A stretch of DNA of 64,000 nt from Empedobacter falsenii (GCF_019308355.1 NZ_JAAGKM010000009.1:1-64000), one strand, 5' to 3'. Counted from the stretch's first letter, positions 16,852 through 24,763 are shown. A program made the numbers and translations. The notes: generated by a model from the sequence alone, not told the origin.

Positions 16852-18351
16852 CTATGCCGCTTCTAAATAAGAATCAGTAATATCGTCATCGGCACACCAA
16901 CATTCTTTACTTAATTTCGGTGTTAAGCCATTTGTATATTCTGATATATAGTTAAACATCAAATCTTGAAATTCATCAATATATTCTTCAGTTGTAACAA
17001 TAGAATCATGTACAGTAAATATAGGAGCATGAGGATGTTTTTTCGCAATTTTCTTTGTAACATTATCAATAATACAATCAGCTTCTATATGTTGTAAAAG
17101 TTTTGGAAATTTTTTATAACTATTCTTTTTTCCACCTGAATAATTTTTTAAGAAAACAAAAAAATCACAAATTTTAGGAAACCTACTTTTAAACGCATTA
17201 TAGTGCTCATCTTTCTTTTTAGCAGGCGTATAAAGCAATCTTAGAGTAAGTGCCTTAGAAGCCTCTCTAATAGATTCAAAACCCTTTGTTATCGTTTTCT
17301 TTTTATTTTCTATATAAACTTTAATTTTATACTTTCCATTTTTTGCTTTTTGAAGGTTATAAATCTCTATAATTTCATCATAAAAAACGCCTTCTAAAAT
17401 CCATTTTCTTAAAATTTCAAACTCTTCTTGAAACTCTTTGTCAGAAAGGAATGTAGAAGATATTTTCGAGACTATACCATTATTGTTATTACCGTATACT
17501 TTATTTATATTTCTTATTATATTATTATTCTTATTTATCAATCCTTCTATTAATACTATTATGAAAAATGGTTGTGAATTTTTTATGTCTAAACTATATA
17601 ATGTTTCTCCTTTATATCTTACAAATTGTCTTAATTTTTTAGACAAATTCGTCAAGTTAGTGTGAAATCTATTATCAGAATTCTTATTTCTTGACATTCT
17701 AAAGTTTTTATTTTTTAATTCCTCTGCACTCCTATTATAACTTTGAATTCTTAAATAAATTTTTCTAAATAACTCATCATCATCTATATGATACATTTTG
17801 TCTTTTTTTGTCAATTTGGACGGCATTAGTTCCAAAAAATTATTTTCGTCAAATTGTAAATCATCATTAAACCATTTTGTCAAATGCGCAAGATCTTTAT
17901 CCTTATAACCTTGAAATAAATAATCATTTTTTGGATGTTTAATACTTCTATTAATTTCAATATTTTTTATATCAAAAATCCTGTAGCCTGATAAATAAGC
18001 CTTTTTATAATTAAATTTATATTTAGTACATCGTTTTTTATAAGTTGAGTAATTCTTCTTATCTAATATTCCTATTGACAATAGAAAATCCAAATACTTA
18101 CTATAATCAGCTTTATATCTCTTCAATTCAGCAGATGGAAAAGGAATAAAATCCCCTGCTAAATCTCTATATTTTTTAGTAAAAATCTTATACTCCATTT
18201 TACTAATGATATATAACAATTCATCCCATTTTAAACTTTCAGGAAATATGTTTTTATGGTTATTAACATAATCAAATATCATTTTTGAAATAACCATTTT
18301 CCAACCATGTTTAGATGAATATCTCCCATTAATTTTTTTCAATTTTTTCAT
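16852..18351 (-). CDS. Family A polymerase-like protein (PolA / T7 RNAP superfamily palm)
   Basis: A 499-residue protein that I read as a minimal nucleic-acid polymerase, presumably replicating the element. All three palm/fingers motifs are present in order: motif A, D255 in LYSLDIKNSQPFF; motif B (O-helix), R362-x3-K366-x7-Y374 in IREASKALTLRLLY, followed by FKSRFPKICDFF; and motif C, H448-D449 in FTVHDSIVTT. Before motif C lies HIEADCI, like the conserved helix there in PolA. The 250 N-terminal residues are basic and show no 3'-5' exonuclease motifs. The length is far below the usual 600-930 of PolA. The HDS form of motif C also occurs in single-subunit RNA polymerases, so template and product type are open. 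It sits downstream of an excisionase-like gene and a hairpin-rich gap. Confidence 0.72.
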   Translation of the reverse strand: MKKLKKINGRYSSKHGWKMVISKMIFDYVNNHKNIFPESLKWDELLYIISKMEYKIFTKKYRDLAGDFIPFPSAELKRYKADYSKYLDFLLSIGILDKKNYSTYKKRCTKYKFNYKKAYLSGYRIFDIKNIEINRSIKHPKNDYLFQGYKDKDLAHLTKWFNDDLQFDENNFLELMPSKLTKKDKMYHIDDDELFRKIYLRIQSYNRSAEELKNKNFRMSRNKNSDNRFHTNLTNLSKKLRQFVRYKGETLYSLDIKNSQPFFIIVLIEGLINKNNNIIRNINKVYGNNNNGIVSKISSTFLSDKEFQEEFEILRKWILEGVFYDEIIEIYNLQKAKNGKYKIKVYIENKKKTITKGFESIREASKALTLRLLYTPAKKKDEHYNAFKSRFPKICDFFVFLKNYSGGKKNSYKKFPKLLQHIEADCIIDNVTKKIAKKHPHAPIFTVHDSIVTTEEYIDEFQDLMFNYISEYTNGLTPKLSKECWCADDDITDSYLEAA

Positions 18352-18673
18352 ATTTATTTTTTTAAAAAAAACATAGCAATCCCCCTACACAATAGGAAAC
18401 CTATGTCTATTCTTATTTTACTTTAAAATGTGTAGATAAAAATTAACCGTTAAGAAATAACGGCTTTGAAGTGAGATAAATCTCAAAAAAATACAGAATT
18501 ACTACCCCAGTAATTGCTATATTTTAAGCACTAAAAAACAGCTATACAAATACATTTATAAAAGAAAATAAATTGAACCTATAATCAATTTAAATACAAG
18601 CGATTGGACATACACCCCTATGCTTCGATACGATTTTTTATTTTCTTTTATTTCTGTATGTATTATTGGTTTT
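18352..18673. other. Hairpin-rich region, candidate replication origin of the element
   Basis: No gene. Within 18447-18515 there are three successive hairpins: CCGTTA/TAACGG (18447-18463), GAGA/TCTC (18473-18484) and AATTACT/AGTAATT (18497-18515). A 15-bp perfect inverted repeat, ATAAAAGAAAATAAA at 18558-18572 and its complement at 18637-18651, encloses 64 bp. The region separates the HTH gene from the polymerase-like gene on the same strand, so it must also contain terminator and promoter signals. An origin role is inference. Confidence 0.4.
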
Positions 18674-19021
18674 TTAAGCAGTTAATAAATGATTGTTTTT
18701 AACAGATTTGATATTACTTAATTTTTTGACATTTTCATAAGTATAAAAATACCTAATTCTACCTCCATTACTAAACTCAGATAAAGCGTCTAAATCGCCT
18801 TGTTTTTCCCAATTAATAACAGTTTGATAAGTTATGCCAAAAATATCTTGAATCTGTCTTCTCGTATACTTTTGTTCTTCAACAGCAACTGTAGTACTTA
18901 AAGGATTTGTTATATAATCTTCTAATTTTTGAAATTTACATTCAAAATATTGAATAACAACATCTTTTAATAATTGCTCTAAATCACCTCCATTTAACAT
19001 TAAATACTGGTTCCCCTCCAT
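18674..19021 (-). CDS. Excisionase-like HTH (MerR-type fold) protein
   Basis: A 115-residue protein. The frame is open to 19087, but the ATG at 19021 (MEGNQYLML...) fits the family and avoids a spurious hydrophobic leader. The N-terminal half is helical. A winged-helix DNA-binding domain (about residues 50-105) reads YTRRQIQDIFGITYQTVINWEKQG...GGRIRYFYTYENVKKL, the pattern of small helix_turn_helix_17 proteins that serve as excisionases or regulators in Bacteroidota mobile elements. It is the gene closest to attR, 273 bp from the att core, with one inner repeat in between. Excisionase function is likely but unproven. Confidence 0.75.
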   Translation of the reverse strand: MEGNQYLMLNGGDLEQLLKDVVIQYFECKFQKLEDYITNPLSTTVAVEEQKYTRRQIQDIFGITYQTVINWEKQGDLDALSEFSNGGRIRYFYTYENVKKLSNIKSVKNNHLLTA

Positions 19022-19217
19022 TTTTTTCTCATTTTTATTGTTCGCTAAAGAGATATACAAAAGGTATGCCAAAAATGTTAAAATCAATTTTATGCAAAAA
19101 TAGTAATAATATTTTATATAACAAAGTTTATTTTATAAAAATAACTTAATTTAAGTATTTTACTTTTTTCGTATATTTGGCTTGCAGTAGTATAAGAATA
19201 TAATTAATTCTAAGAAA

Positions 19218-19240
19218 GTGTTTACAAATGTAATTACATT
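19218..19240 (+). repeat. Right inner repeat (candidate integrase arm or Xis site)
   Basis: GTGTTTACAAATGT followed by AATTACATT, matching 10107-10129 in 21 of 23 bases in the same orientation. Here the core AATGTAATTACATT is a perfect 14-bp palindrome. It lies 54 bp inside the right att core. Confidence 0.55.
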
Positions 19241-19252
19241 GATATATAAAAA

Positions 19253-19290
19253 AAGGTTTAAACAACTGAAATTCAGTCGATTAAACCTTT
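19253..19290 (-). terminator. Terminator downstream of tRNA-Leu
   Basis: AAAGGTTTAA pairs with TTAAACCTTT around a 14-nt loop, just past the 3' end of tRNA-Leu on the minus strand. It lies inside the element, which therefore appears to bring its own replacement terminator for the tRNA. Confidence 0.65.
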
Positions 19291-19294
19291 AAAG

Positions 19295-19309
19295 TAGTAC
19301 TCGGAGTGG
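19295..19309. repeat. attR core of the tRNA-Leu element
   Basis: TAGTACTCGGAGTGG, identical to 9963-9977. It covers A73, the 3' acceptor strand, part of the T-arm and 3 flanking bases of the tRNA-Leu gene, which stays intact on this side. Confidence 0.85.
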
Positions 19310-19378
19310 GAATCGAACCCACACTCCAAAGGAACACGAGTTTGAGTCGTGCGCGTCTACCAATTCCGCCATCCGAGC
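19298..19378 (-). tRNA. tRNA-Leu(CAA)
   Basis: Cloverleaf with acceptor stem GCTCGGA/TCCGAGT and A73, the class II D-arm GGCGGAATTGGTAGACGC, anticodon stem CACGA/TCGTG around loop CTCAAAC (anticodon CAA), a variable arm and T-loop GGTTCGATTCC. CCA is not encoded. On the minus strand upstream, TATATTTG (19398-19391) and TTG (19422-19420) form a promoter with a 21-bp spacer. It is the attachment site of the element. Confidence 0.95.
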
Positions 19379-19438
19379 CTTTATGGACTGCAAATATAAT
19401 GTTAGTTTATTTATTTTTCCAACTATTTTTTAAACTTT

Positions 19439-20221
19439 TTACAGAATTATTTCTAACGTATCGTAAGCCAAATGTTTACCTTTTGGTAATTTTTCCTCTA
19501 CTTCATCATGAAATCCCAAATGATGCGAAATATGTGTAAAATATGTCTGCTTTGCGCCTATTAAATCCGAGTATCGTATTGCTTCATCTAATAATATATG
19601 CGAAAAATGTTCTTGTTCTACTCGCAGCGCACTAATGATTAAAACTTCTACTCCTCGTAATTTTTCAAGAGATTCTGTTGGAATCGTTTTTACATCCGTC
19701 AAATAAGCAATTTTATCATCAATTAAATATCCCAAAATAGGCAAGGGTCCGTGTAGAACTTTAATTGGTTCAATCGTAAATCCAGCAACCGAAAATTTTT
19801 CATCTTCTATAACATTCTCTATTACCGTTGGTACTCCAGGATATTTATGTTCAGCAAACATATATGGAAAACGATTATGTAATTCATCCAACACGCGTTT
19901 CAAACCATAGACATTCATATCCTCTCCAGATTTAAAAACAAGCGGGCGAATATCATCCAATCCTAAAACATGGTCATTATGCTCATGTGTATATAATATT
20001 CCATCTAACCTTTGCGCATTATAACGCAACATTTGTTGTCTAAAATCTGGTCCACTATCTATCGTAATAATCTTTCCATCCTTTTCTAACAACAAAGAAG
20101 AACGCAAACGTTTATCTTTTTGATTTGTTGACAAACATACCGGATGATCGCTACCAATAATCGGAATTCCTTGTGAAGTCCCTGTTCCTAAAAAATGTAT
20201 TTTTATATTTGATTTAGCCAT
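19439..20221 (-). CDS. MBL-fold metallo-hydrolase (PhnP-like)
   Basis: A cytoplasmic binuclear-metal hydrolase of the metallo-beta-lactamase superfamily, 260 residues. The metal motif T-H79-E-H81-N-D83-H84 is intact, followed by GLDDIRPL, the downstream His in VLHGPLP, the Asp in YLTDVK and a final THISHHLGFH. The N-terminal GTGTSQGIP and the overall pattern resemble PhnP-type phosphodiesterases, but the substrate is unknown. It is divergent from the 480-residue gene with only 42 bp between the start codons; that gap holds a 12-bp palindrome that could regulate both. Confidence 0.85.
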   Translation of the reverse strand: MAKSNIKIHFLGTGTSQGIPIIGSDHPVCLSTNQKDKRLRSSLLLEKDGKIITIDSGPDFRQQMLRYNAQRLDGILYTHEHNDHVLGLDDIRPLVFKSGEDMNVYGLKRVLDELHNRFPYMFAEHKYPGVPTVIENVIEDEKFSVAGFTIEPIKVLHGPLPILGYLIDDKIAYLTDVKTIPTESLEKLRGVEVLIISALRVEQEHFSHILLDEAIRYSDLIGAKQTYFTHISHHLGFHDEVEEKLPKGKHLAYDTLEIIL

Positions 20222-20229
20222 AATGATTT

Positions 20230-20241
20230 GGTAAATTTACC
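20230..20241. promoter_or_regulatory. Palindrome in a 42-bp divergent gap
   Basis: GGTAAATTTACC is a perfect 12-bp palindrome midway in the short gap between two divergent start codons. It could be an operator for both genes; no regulator is identified. Confidence 0.35.
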
Positions 20242-20263
20242 ACAAACTATTTGAAATTAAAAT

Positions 20264-21706
20264 ATGGCATTAGAACAAGTTCTTACTCCTAAACAAAAAG
20301 CTTTAGAGATCAATTTGAATCCGAAAATATACGGTTCTTTTGCAGAAATTGGAGCAGGTCAAGAAACCGTTCGTTTTTTTTATCGCGCAGGTGCTGCTTC
20401 GGGTACTGTTGCAAAAGCGATGAGTGCTTATGACAAAGAAATGTCCGATTCTATATATGGTGTAGAAGAAAATCGTCGTTATGTGACACAAGCTCGCCTT
20501 AAAAAAATGTTGGATCATGAGATGGAATTGATGAAAGAGCGTCTAGTCCACGATCACTACAAAGAAAAAGCATTTTTCACCTACGCAAATACGGTAACAA
20601 CAATTGATTATTCAAAGAAAAATGAAGGTCAAGGTTGGATAGGTTTACGTTTCAAGTTAAATGCAGAAGATGAAAAAGCAAACGAGATTATTTTTCATGT
20701 AAAATTCAAAGAAAATACGGCTCAATTGCAACAAGAAACTTTAGGTGTTTTGGGTGTTAATTTGATTTATGGCGCTTATTATTACTACGATAATCCCCGA
20801 AAATTAATAAAATCTTTATACGATACGTTGGATAAAGATCAATTAGAAATTGACATGATTAATTTCCGTGGACCACAATTCAAATATGTTGATAATCGTT
20901 TGATGTCACTTCAGTTGGTTAAAAATGGAATGACTGATGTTGCGGTTTTCAATCCACAAGGAAAAAATATTTTACCTGCCGATTTATTATACAAGAAAAA
21001 TATCTTTGCTGTTCGTGGCTCTTTCCGCCCTTTTATGAATGTAAATATGGATATGTTCAAAGGTGGTTTAGAAATTTTCAAACAAGAAGATGATGTTAGA
21101 ACAGATAATACCGAAATTTTATTTGAGATTACGCTTTCTAACTTGATTGCTTCTGGTTTTGAAGGCGAATTGAATGAACGAGATTTTTTAGATCGCGCTG
21201 ATATTATTGGTAGTTTAGGTTACAATGTTATCATTTCTAACTTTTCTGAATATTATAAATTAGTTGATTATTTCTCGAAATTTACTCGAAATCAAACCAA
21301 AGTTGGTTTAGCGATGGGTGTTAATAATTTGGTCGAAATTTTCAATGAGCAATATTATGCCGATTTACCTGGCGGAATCATGGAAGCTTTCGGAAAATTA
21401 TTCAAGAAAAATGTAAAAGTTTATTTGTATCCATATTTAGACAAAGAAAAAGATATTTTGTTGACGTCGAAAAATCTACAAGTAAGTGATAGCGTACACG
21501 AATTGTACAAATATTTCTTGTATAATGGAAGAATTCAAGATATTTTGAATTACAACAGAGGTTATTTAGATTCTTATTCGCGTCGAATTTTAGAAAAAAT
21601 TGCAAATGCTGAGCAAGATTGGGAAAATGAATGTCCAGAAGGTGTTGCTGACATGATCAAAGATCGTGGAATGTTTGGCTATAAATTGAAATATATTTTA
21701 GAATAA
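20264..21706 (+). CDS. Conserved 480-residue protein of unknown function
   Basis: A cytoplasmic-looking protein without signal peptide or membrane helices. I recall close relatives throughout flavobacteria beginning with the same LTPKQKALEINL...YGSFAEIGAGQETVRFF region. They are variously labelled nicotinamide mononucleotide adenylyltransferase or TonB-dependent receptor. I see neither the HxGH motif of nucleotidyltransferases nor any barrel or TonB box, so both labels look wrong. Conserved stretches include GQGWIGLRF, GVLGVNLIYGAYYYYDNP, DMINFRGP and VRGSFRPF. Divergent pairing with an MBL hydrolase is the only context clue. Confidence 0.8.
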   Translation: MALEQVLTPKQKALEINLNPKIYGSFAEIGAGQETVRFFYRAGAASGTVAKAMSAYDKEMSDSIYGVEENRRYVTQARLKKMLDHEMELMKERLVHDHYKEKAFFTYANTVTTIDYSKKNEGQGWIGLRFKLNAEDEKANEIIFHVKFKENTAQLQQETLGVLGVNLIYGAYYYYDNPRKLIKSLYDTLDKDQLEIDMINFRGPQFKYVDNRLMSLQLVKNGMTDVAVFNPQGKNILPADLLYKKNIFAVRGSFRPFMNVNMDMFKGGLEIFKQEDDVRTDNTEILFEITLSNLIASGFEGELNERDFLDRADIIGSLGYNVIISNFSEYYKLVDYFSKFTRNQTKVGLAMGVNNLVEIFNEQYYADLPGGIMEAFGKLFKKNVKVYLYPYLDKEKDILLTSKNLQVSDSVHELYKYFLYNGRIQDILNYNRGYLDSYSRRILEKIANAEQDWENECPEGVADMIKDRGMFGYKLKYILE

Positions 21707-21722
21707 ATTATTCGTATATCAA

Positions 21723-21788
21723 TCTGAATTCGTTTCACATTCTCATCATAAACAATATTCGATGTTGAAATAAATTCAACATGACAAA
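21723..21788. repeat. 66-bp dispersed repeat, copy A
   Basis: Matches 40811-40876 in about 61 of 66 bases, same orientation. It contains a stem ATGTTGAA/TTCAACAT around ATAAA and a second, less perfect TCTGAA...TTTCACA half. It looks like a palindromic intergenic repeat of the REP type common in Bacteroidota. Confidence 0.7.
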
Positions 21789-21908
21789 ATAAAACCGACG
21801 AAAGGAAAAGTAATTTCGATATCAGAATTTGATAAAATAGAAGAAGAATATTATCAAAAAATACAAGAAAATATCAATAAAAAAACAGGAGTTGATAAAG
21901 ATAATTAA
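21774..21908 (+). pseudogene. C-terminal gene remnant without a start codon
   Basis: An open frame of 44 codons ending at TAA 21906-21908, with no ATG and a stop just upstream inside the repeat. The sequence ...GKVISISEFDKIEEEYYQKI... has good coding character (acidic/basic alternation, sensible residue use) and is followed by a proper terminator. It looks like the tail of a gene whose front was lost when the 66-bp repeat arrived or by deletion. Family not recognised. Confidence 0.4.
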
Positions 21909-21909
21909 C

Positions 21910-21944
21910 AAAAAAAAACGGTTCAAAATTGAGCCGTTTTTTTT
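21910..21944. terminator. Bidirectional terminator
   Basis: AAAACGGTTCA pairs with TGAGCCGTTTT (one G-U) around AAAT, flanked by long A and T tracts; it separates the gene remnant from the convergent TonB-type receptor gene. Confidence 0.8.
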
Positions 21945-21953
21945 GTTATTTTA

Positions 21954-24704
21954 CTACTGCATTTCCATTCTTCTCATTCCACCGCTTTCTCTTGGTCGGT
22001 CTCCGTCTCCACCTTTTGTAGATTTTCCACCAAACTGATTTAAGTTGAATGTTAACGAGAACATCACAAAACGAGTCAGAATATTATTGCGTTGATCGAT
22101 TGTTGATTCCGCTGTAATTGTACGCGTATAACTGTTATTTTGATTCAATAAATCGTAAACTTTAACACCAGCCTCCAATTTATCATCGAAGAAACGATAC
22201 ATCAAACTTGTATTCCACAAAAAGAAATCACGCTTGAAACCTGCTGCCATTCTCGAGTTATAATTGTAACTGAAATCATTTGTCCAAGTCAAATTTTTAG
22301 GAAAAGTAGAAATAGTTTTAATTCCGAAATTGTGCGTAATATTATTTTGATTATCAATTGAGTAATTGACATATTTAGAATTTGTAAAGTTCAAACGATA
22401 AGAAGGTGAAATTGTCAAATAATCACCATAATCCCAATTTAATCTCAATGTAGGTGATAAAGTTGTATTGTATTGCTCATATTTCACCGCATCTCTAAAA
22501 CCTTGCGTTAAAGCATAACTCGCAGACATTCCTACATTTACTCTAAATTTATTGATCCCTTTTTGATATTGTTTATTAAAGAAAAAGTTACCATTCAGAC
22601 GATAATTTCCTTTTACATTTTCATACGTTGTAGTTCGTTTATAAATCGAATAATCCATTTCTGTATAATTCACAATATTCGATTCGTTGTACGTATAACC
22701 TAAGTTAGCGTTAAATCCTTGACGCGTTTTACGATCAAAATTGCTGAACATCAAATTGATTTGATGCGCTTTATTTGGATCAAGATCTGGGTTACCTTTG
22801 AAAACATCTAACGGATCAGTTTCATCTAAAATCGGTAAAACTTGTGATGTCGAAGCCAAACTTGTCTGATAATTATACATTAAAGACAGCGAGTTGTTTC
22901 CGCTTTGATAACGAATATTTCCCGAAATATCTGGCAAGGTTTTGTTTTGAGTTGAGCTGTAATCATCTGCTTTAAACGTTCCAAAATTTTGTTGATTATA
23001 GATATTTGCACCAAAACGTACAGTTGCCGAAATTTTATTTTTGTTCAGTAATAATTGTGCATATGGATTAAATTCATTCAATTTAGTTGAATAAAAACGC
23101 GTCAAATCATTGTTCAAATTGTCATATTCTCCCGTTACATCATTATAATTCCACGTTCTATTATTGGTTTCAGAATCGGTTAAATTATAAGCAGAACCAA
23201 CAGCAATTTTCAAAGAATCTGTAATAGGATACGTATATTTTACATCAAAATTGTATTGATTATTCTTCGAAATATTTTTCTCATTGATGTTTCGATAAAC
23301 ATCCGCTATCGTATCATTTGTATATAATGTTGTTGAATTGATGAACGAATTTCGATCTGTTTTACCAATCGATATACTTGAATTAAAATCTAGATATGAT
23401 TTATTTTTGAATTTCTGATTAAGTGATAATAATGTTTTAAATGTATTCGAATTTGATTTTCCATTCGATGTTTGATTCATTTGGTTTCTCAAGTCACCCA
23501 AATCTGAATATGTTTTACTATCCGAAATCGATGAATTTGTAGATGATGAATTACTAAATGATGGATAAAAATAAATTTTTGTGTTGTTTTTCGTCCATTC
23601 TAAATTTGTTCCAAAATTATGTCCATACGTTTCGTTTTTTGTTTTAGAATTTGCATCAGAAGTATAAATATTTTTAGGCGCAAAATTTTCGATGTGTTTG
23701 TATTGATCATTTTTTGAAAACGAATGATTCAAACGATAATCAGCTCCAATTTTCAAATTATCATTTAATTGATCGCTATAATTCAATCCAATCGAAGTAT
23801 TTGTCGTTACTCCATCAGAACCTCTTCGTCCCATTCCGCCACGACCACGCGAACCTTCACCGCTTGTCATTCCAGAAGCCGCAATATCCGTTGAAGAACC
23901 AATTAAACTAATTTTCTTTTTACCTTTAAAATAATTTGCCATCAAATTGCCTTCGTAATGATTATCCGTTCCGTAACCCGCCGTGGCTTTGAGCATATAA
24001 CCTTTCTTTTTATCTTCTTTCAAGGTAATGTTTAGCGAAGATTTATCCGATTTCGAACGTTCTCCAGAGAATTTTTCGTTCTTTGTTTTATAATCCGAAA
24101 CCTGAATTTTTTTGATAATATCCGCAGGTAAATTTTCTAACGCAACTTTTCCATCTGTTCCAAAAAATGGTTCACCATCAATCAAAATCTCATTAACATC
24201 TTTTCCATTTACCGTAATATTTCCGCTATCATCCATTTCAAAACCTGGTAATTCTCTCAATAAAGCTTCCAAATTTGCATTCGGTTTTACTTTGTAAGAA
24301 TCAGCATTATATTCGATTGTATCTTGTTTTACAACCATAGGTTCCACATTTGTCACCACAACTTCATCCAAATCATAAATCATCGGATTAATGATAATTG
24401 TTCCAAGATCAATATTGTTTTTGATCGATTCGAAACTTTGTTTGAAAACGCCTTCTAAAGGATCATCAATAATTAAATAAACAGGTTTATCTTGTAGATT
24501 AATTTCAATTTTGAACGTACCATCATCATTTGTAGATGTAGTAGAAATTTGTGTAGAATCGGCTTTATTGCCTAAAATAACTTCAGAATCAGTTAAAGGA
24601 AAATTAAGTACATCCGTTACTTTTCCAGTGACGGTAATCTTTTCTTGTCCAAAAGAAAAAATCGTAATCAAACTAAAAAGAAATGATAGAATATATTTTG
24701 TCAT
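21954..24704 (-). CDS. Large outer-membrane beta-barrel receptor with N-terminal carboxypeptidase-like domain
   Basis: A 916-residue TonB-receptor-like protein. Order of parts: signal peptide ending SFGQ (about 20), a CarboxypepD_reg-like/CNA-B beta-sandwich (about 22-110, ITVTGKVTDVLNFPLTDSEV), a plug-like domain with LREL PGF and NGKDVNEILIDGEPFFGTDG motifs, then a long barrel of the outer-membrane-protein-beta-barrel_3 type. A Gly/Arg-rich loop (SGEGSRGRGGMGRRGSDG) lies near 275-295, and the C-terminus is basic and Met/Gly-rich rather than a canonical final aromatic strand. Ligand unknown. It is a single-gene unit with a terminator at its 3' end. Confidence 0.82.
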   Translation of the reverse strand: MTKYILSFLFSLITIFSFGQEKITVTGKVTDVLNFPLTDSEVILGNKADSTQISTTSTNDDGTFKIEINLQDKPVYLIIDDPLEGVFKQSFESIKNNIDLGTIIINPMIYDLDEVVVTNVEPMVVKQDTIEYNADSYKVKPNANLEALLRELPGFEMDDSGNITVNGKDVNEILIDGEPFFGTDGKVALENLPADIIKKIQVSDYKTKNEKFSGERSKSDKSSLNITLKEDKKKGYMLKATAGYGTDNHYEGNLMANYFKGKKKISLIGSSTDIAASGMTSGEGSRGRGGMGRRGSDGVTTNTSIGLNYSDQLNDNLKIGADYRLNHSFSKNDQYKHIENFAPKNIYTSDANSKTKNETYGHNFGTNLEWTKNNTKIYFYPSFSNSSSTNSSISDSKTYSDLGDLRNQMNQTSNGKSNSNTFKTLLSLNQKFKNKSYLDFNSSISIGKTDRNSFINSTTLYTNDTIADVYRNINEKNISKNNQYNFDVKYTYPITDSLKIAVGSAYNLTDSETNNRTWNYNDVTGEYDNLNNDLTRFYSTKLNEFNPYAQLLLNKNKISATVRFGANIYNQQNFGTFKADDYSSTQNKTLPDISGNIRYQSGNNSLSLMYNYQTSLASTSQVLPILDETDPLDVFKGNPDLDPNKAHQINLMFSNFDRKTRQGFNANLGYTYNESNIVNYTEMDYSIYKRTTTYENVKGNYRLNGNFFFNKQYQKGINKFRVNVGMSASYALTQGFRDAVKYEQYNTTLSPTLRLNWDYGDYLTISPSYRLNFTNSKYVNYSIDNQNNITHNFGIKTISTFPKNLTWTNDFSYNYNSRMAAGFKRDFFLWNTSLMYRFFDDKLEAGVKVYDLLNQNNSYTRTITAESTIDQRNNILTRFVMFSLTFNLNQFGGKSTKGGDGDRPRESGGMRRMEMQ

Positions 24705-24763
24705 GAGATGAATTGGTTACTTCATCTGTTAGACATCAAATTTTGGGCAAAGTTTAATTTTGA

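Larger units (their letters stand above)
9963..19309. mobile_element. Integrative element in tRNA-Leu(CAA), about 9.3 kb
   Basis: Bounded by the 15-bp direct repeat TAGTACTCGGAGTGG at 9963-9977 and 19295-19309. The right copy is the 3' end of an intact tRNA-Leu gene and the left copy is only a fragment of it, the usual result of tyrosine-integrase insertion in a tRNA. Contents: integrase, outer-membrane protein, five-gene minus-strand operon, XRE regulator, polymerase-like protein, excisionase-like HTH protein. The interior looks more A+T-rich than the flanks. No relaxase, conjugation, capsid or packaging genes are seen, so it resembles a phage satellite or mobilisable island. Type and mobility are inference. 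Confidence 0.85.

Noticed and set aside
16852-18351. Replication initiator of a Rep or primase type
   Set aside because: No HUH, RepA winged-helix or Toprim motif was seen, whereas three PolA-type motifs are present in order.
18447-18651. CRISPR array in the hairpin-rich gap
   Set aside because: The repeats are different inverted repeats, not a regularly spaced direct repeat; no cas genes. No CRISPR array was seen anywhere in the window.
9963-19309. Prophage
   Set aside because: No terminase, portal, capsid, tail or lysis genes.
9963-19309. Conjugative transposon
   Set aside because: No relaxase, Tra proteins or coupling protein in the bounded region.
20264-21706. Nicotinamide mononucleotide adenylyltransferase or TonB receptor, names often given to relatives
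   Set aside because: No HxGH or ISSTxxR motif and no signal peptide or barrel pattern.
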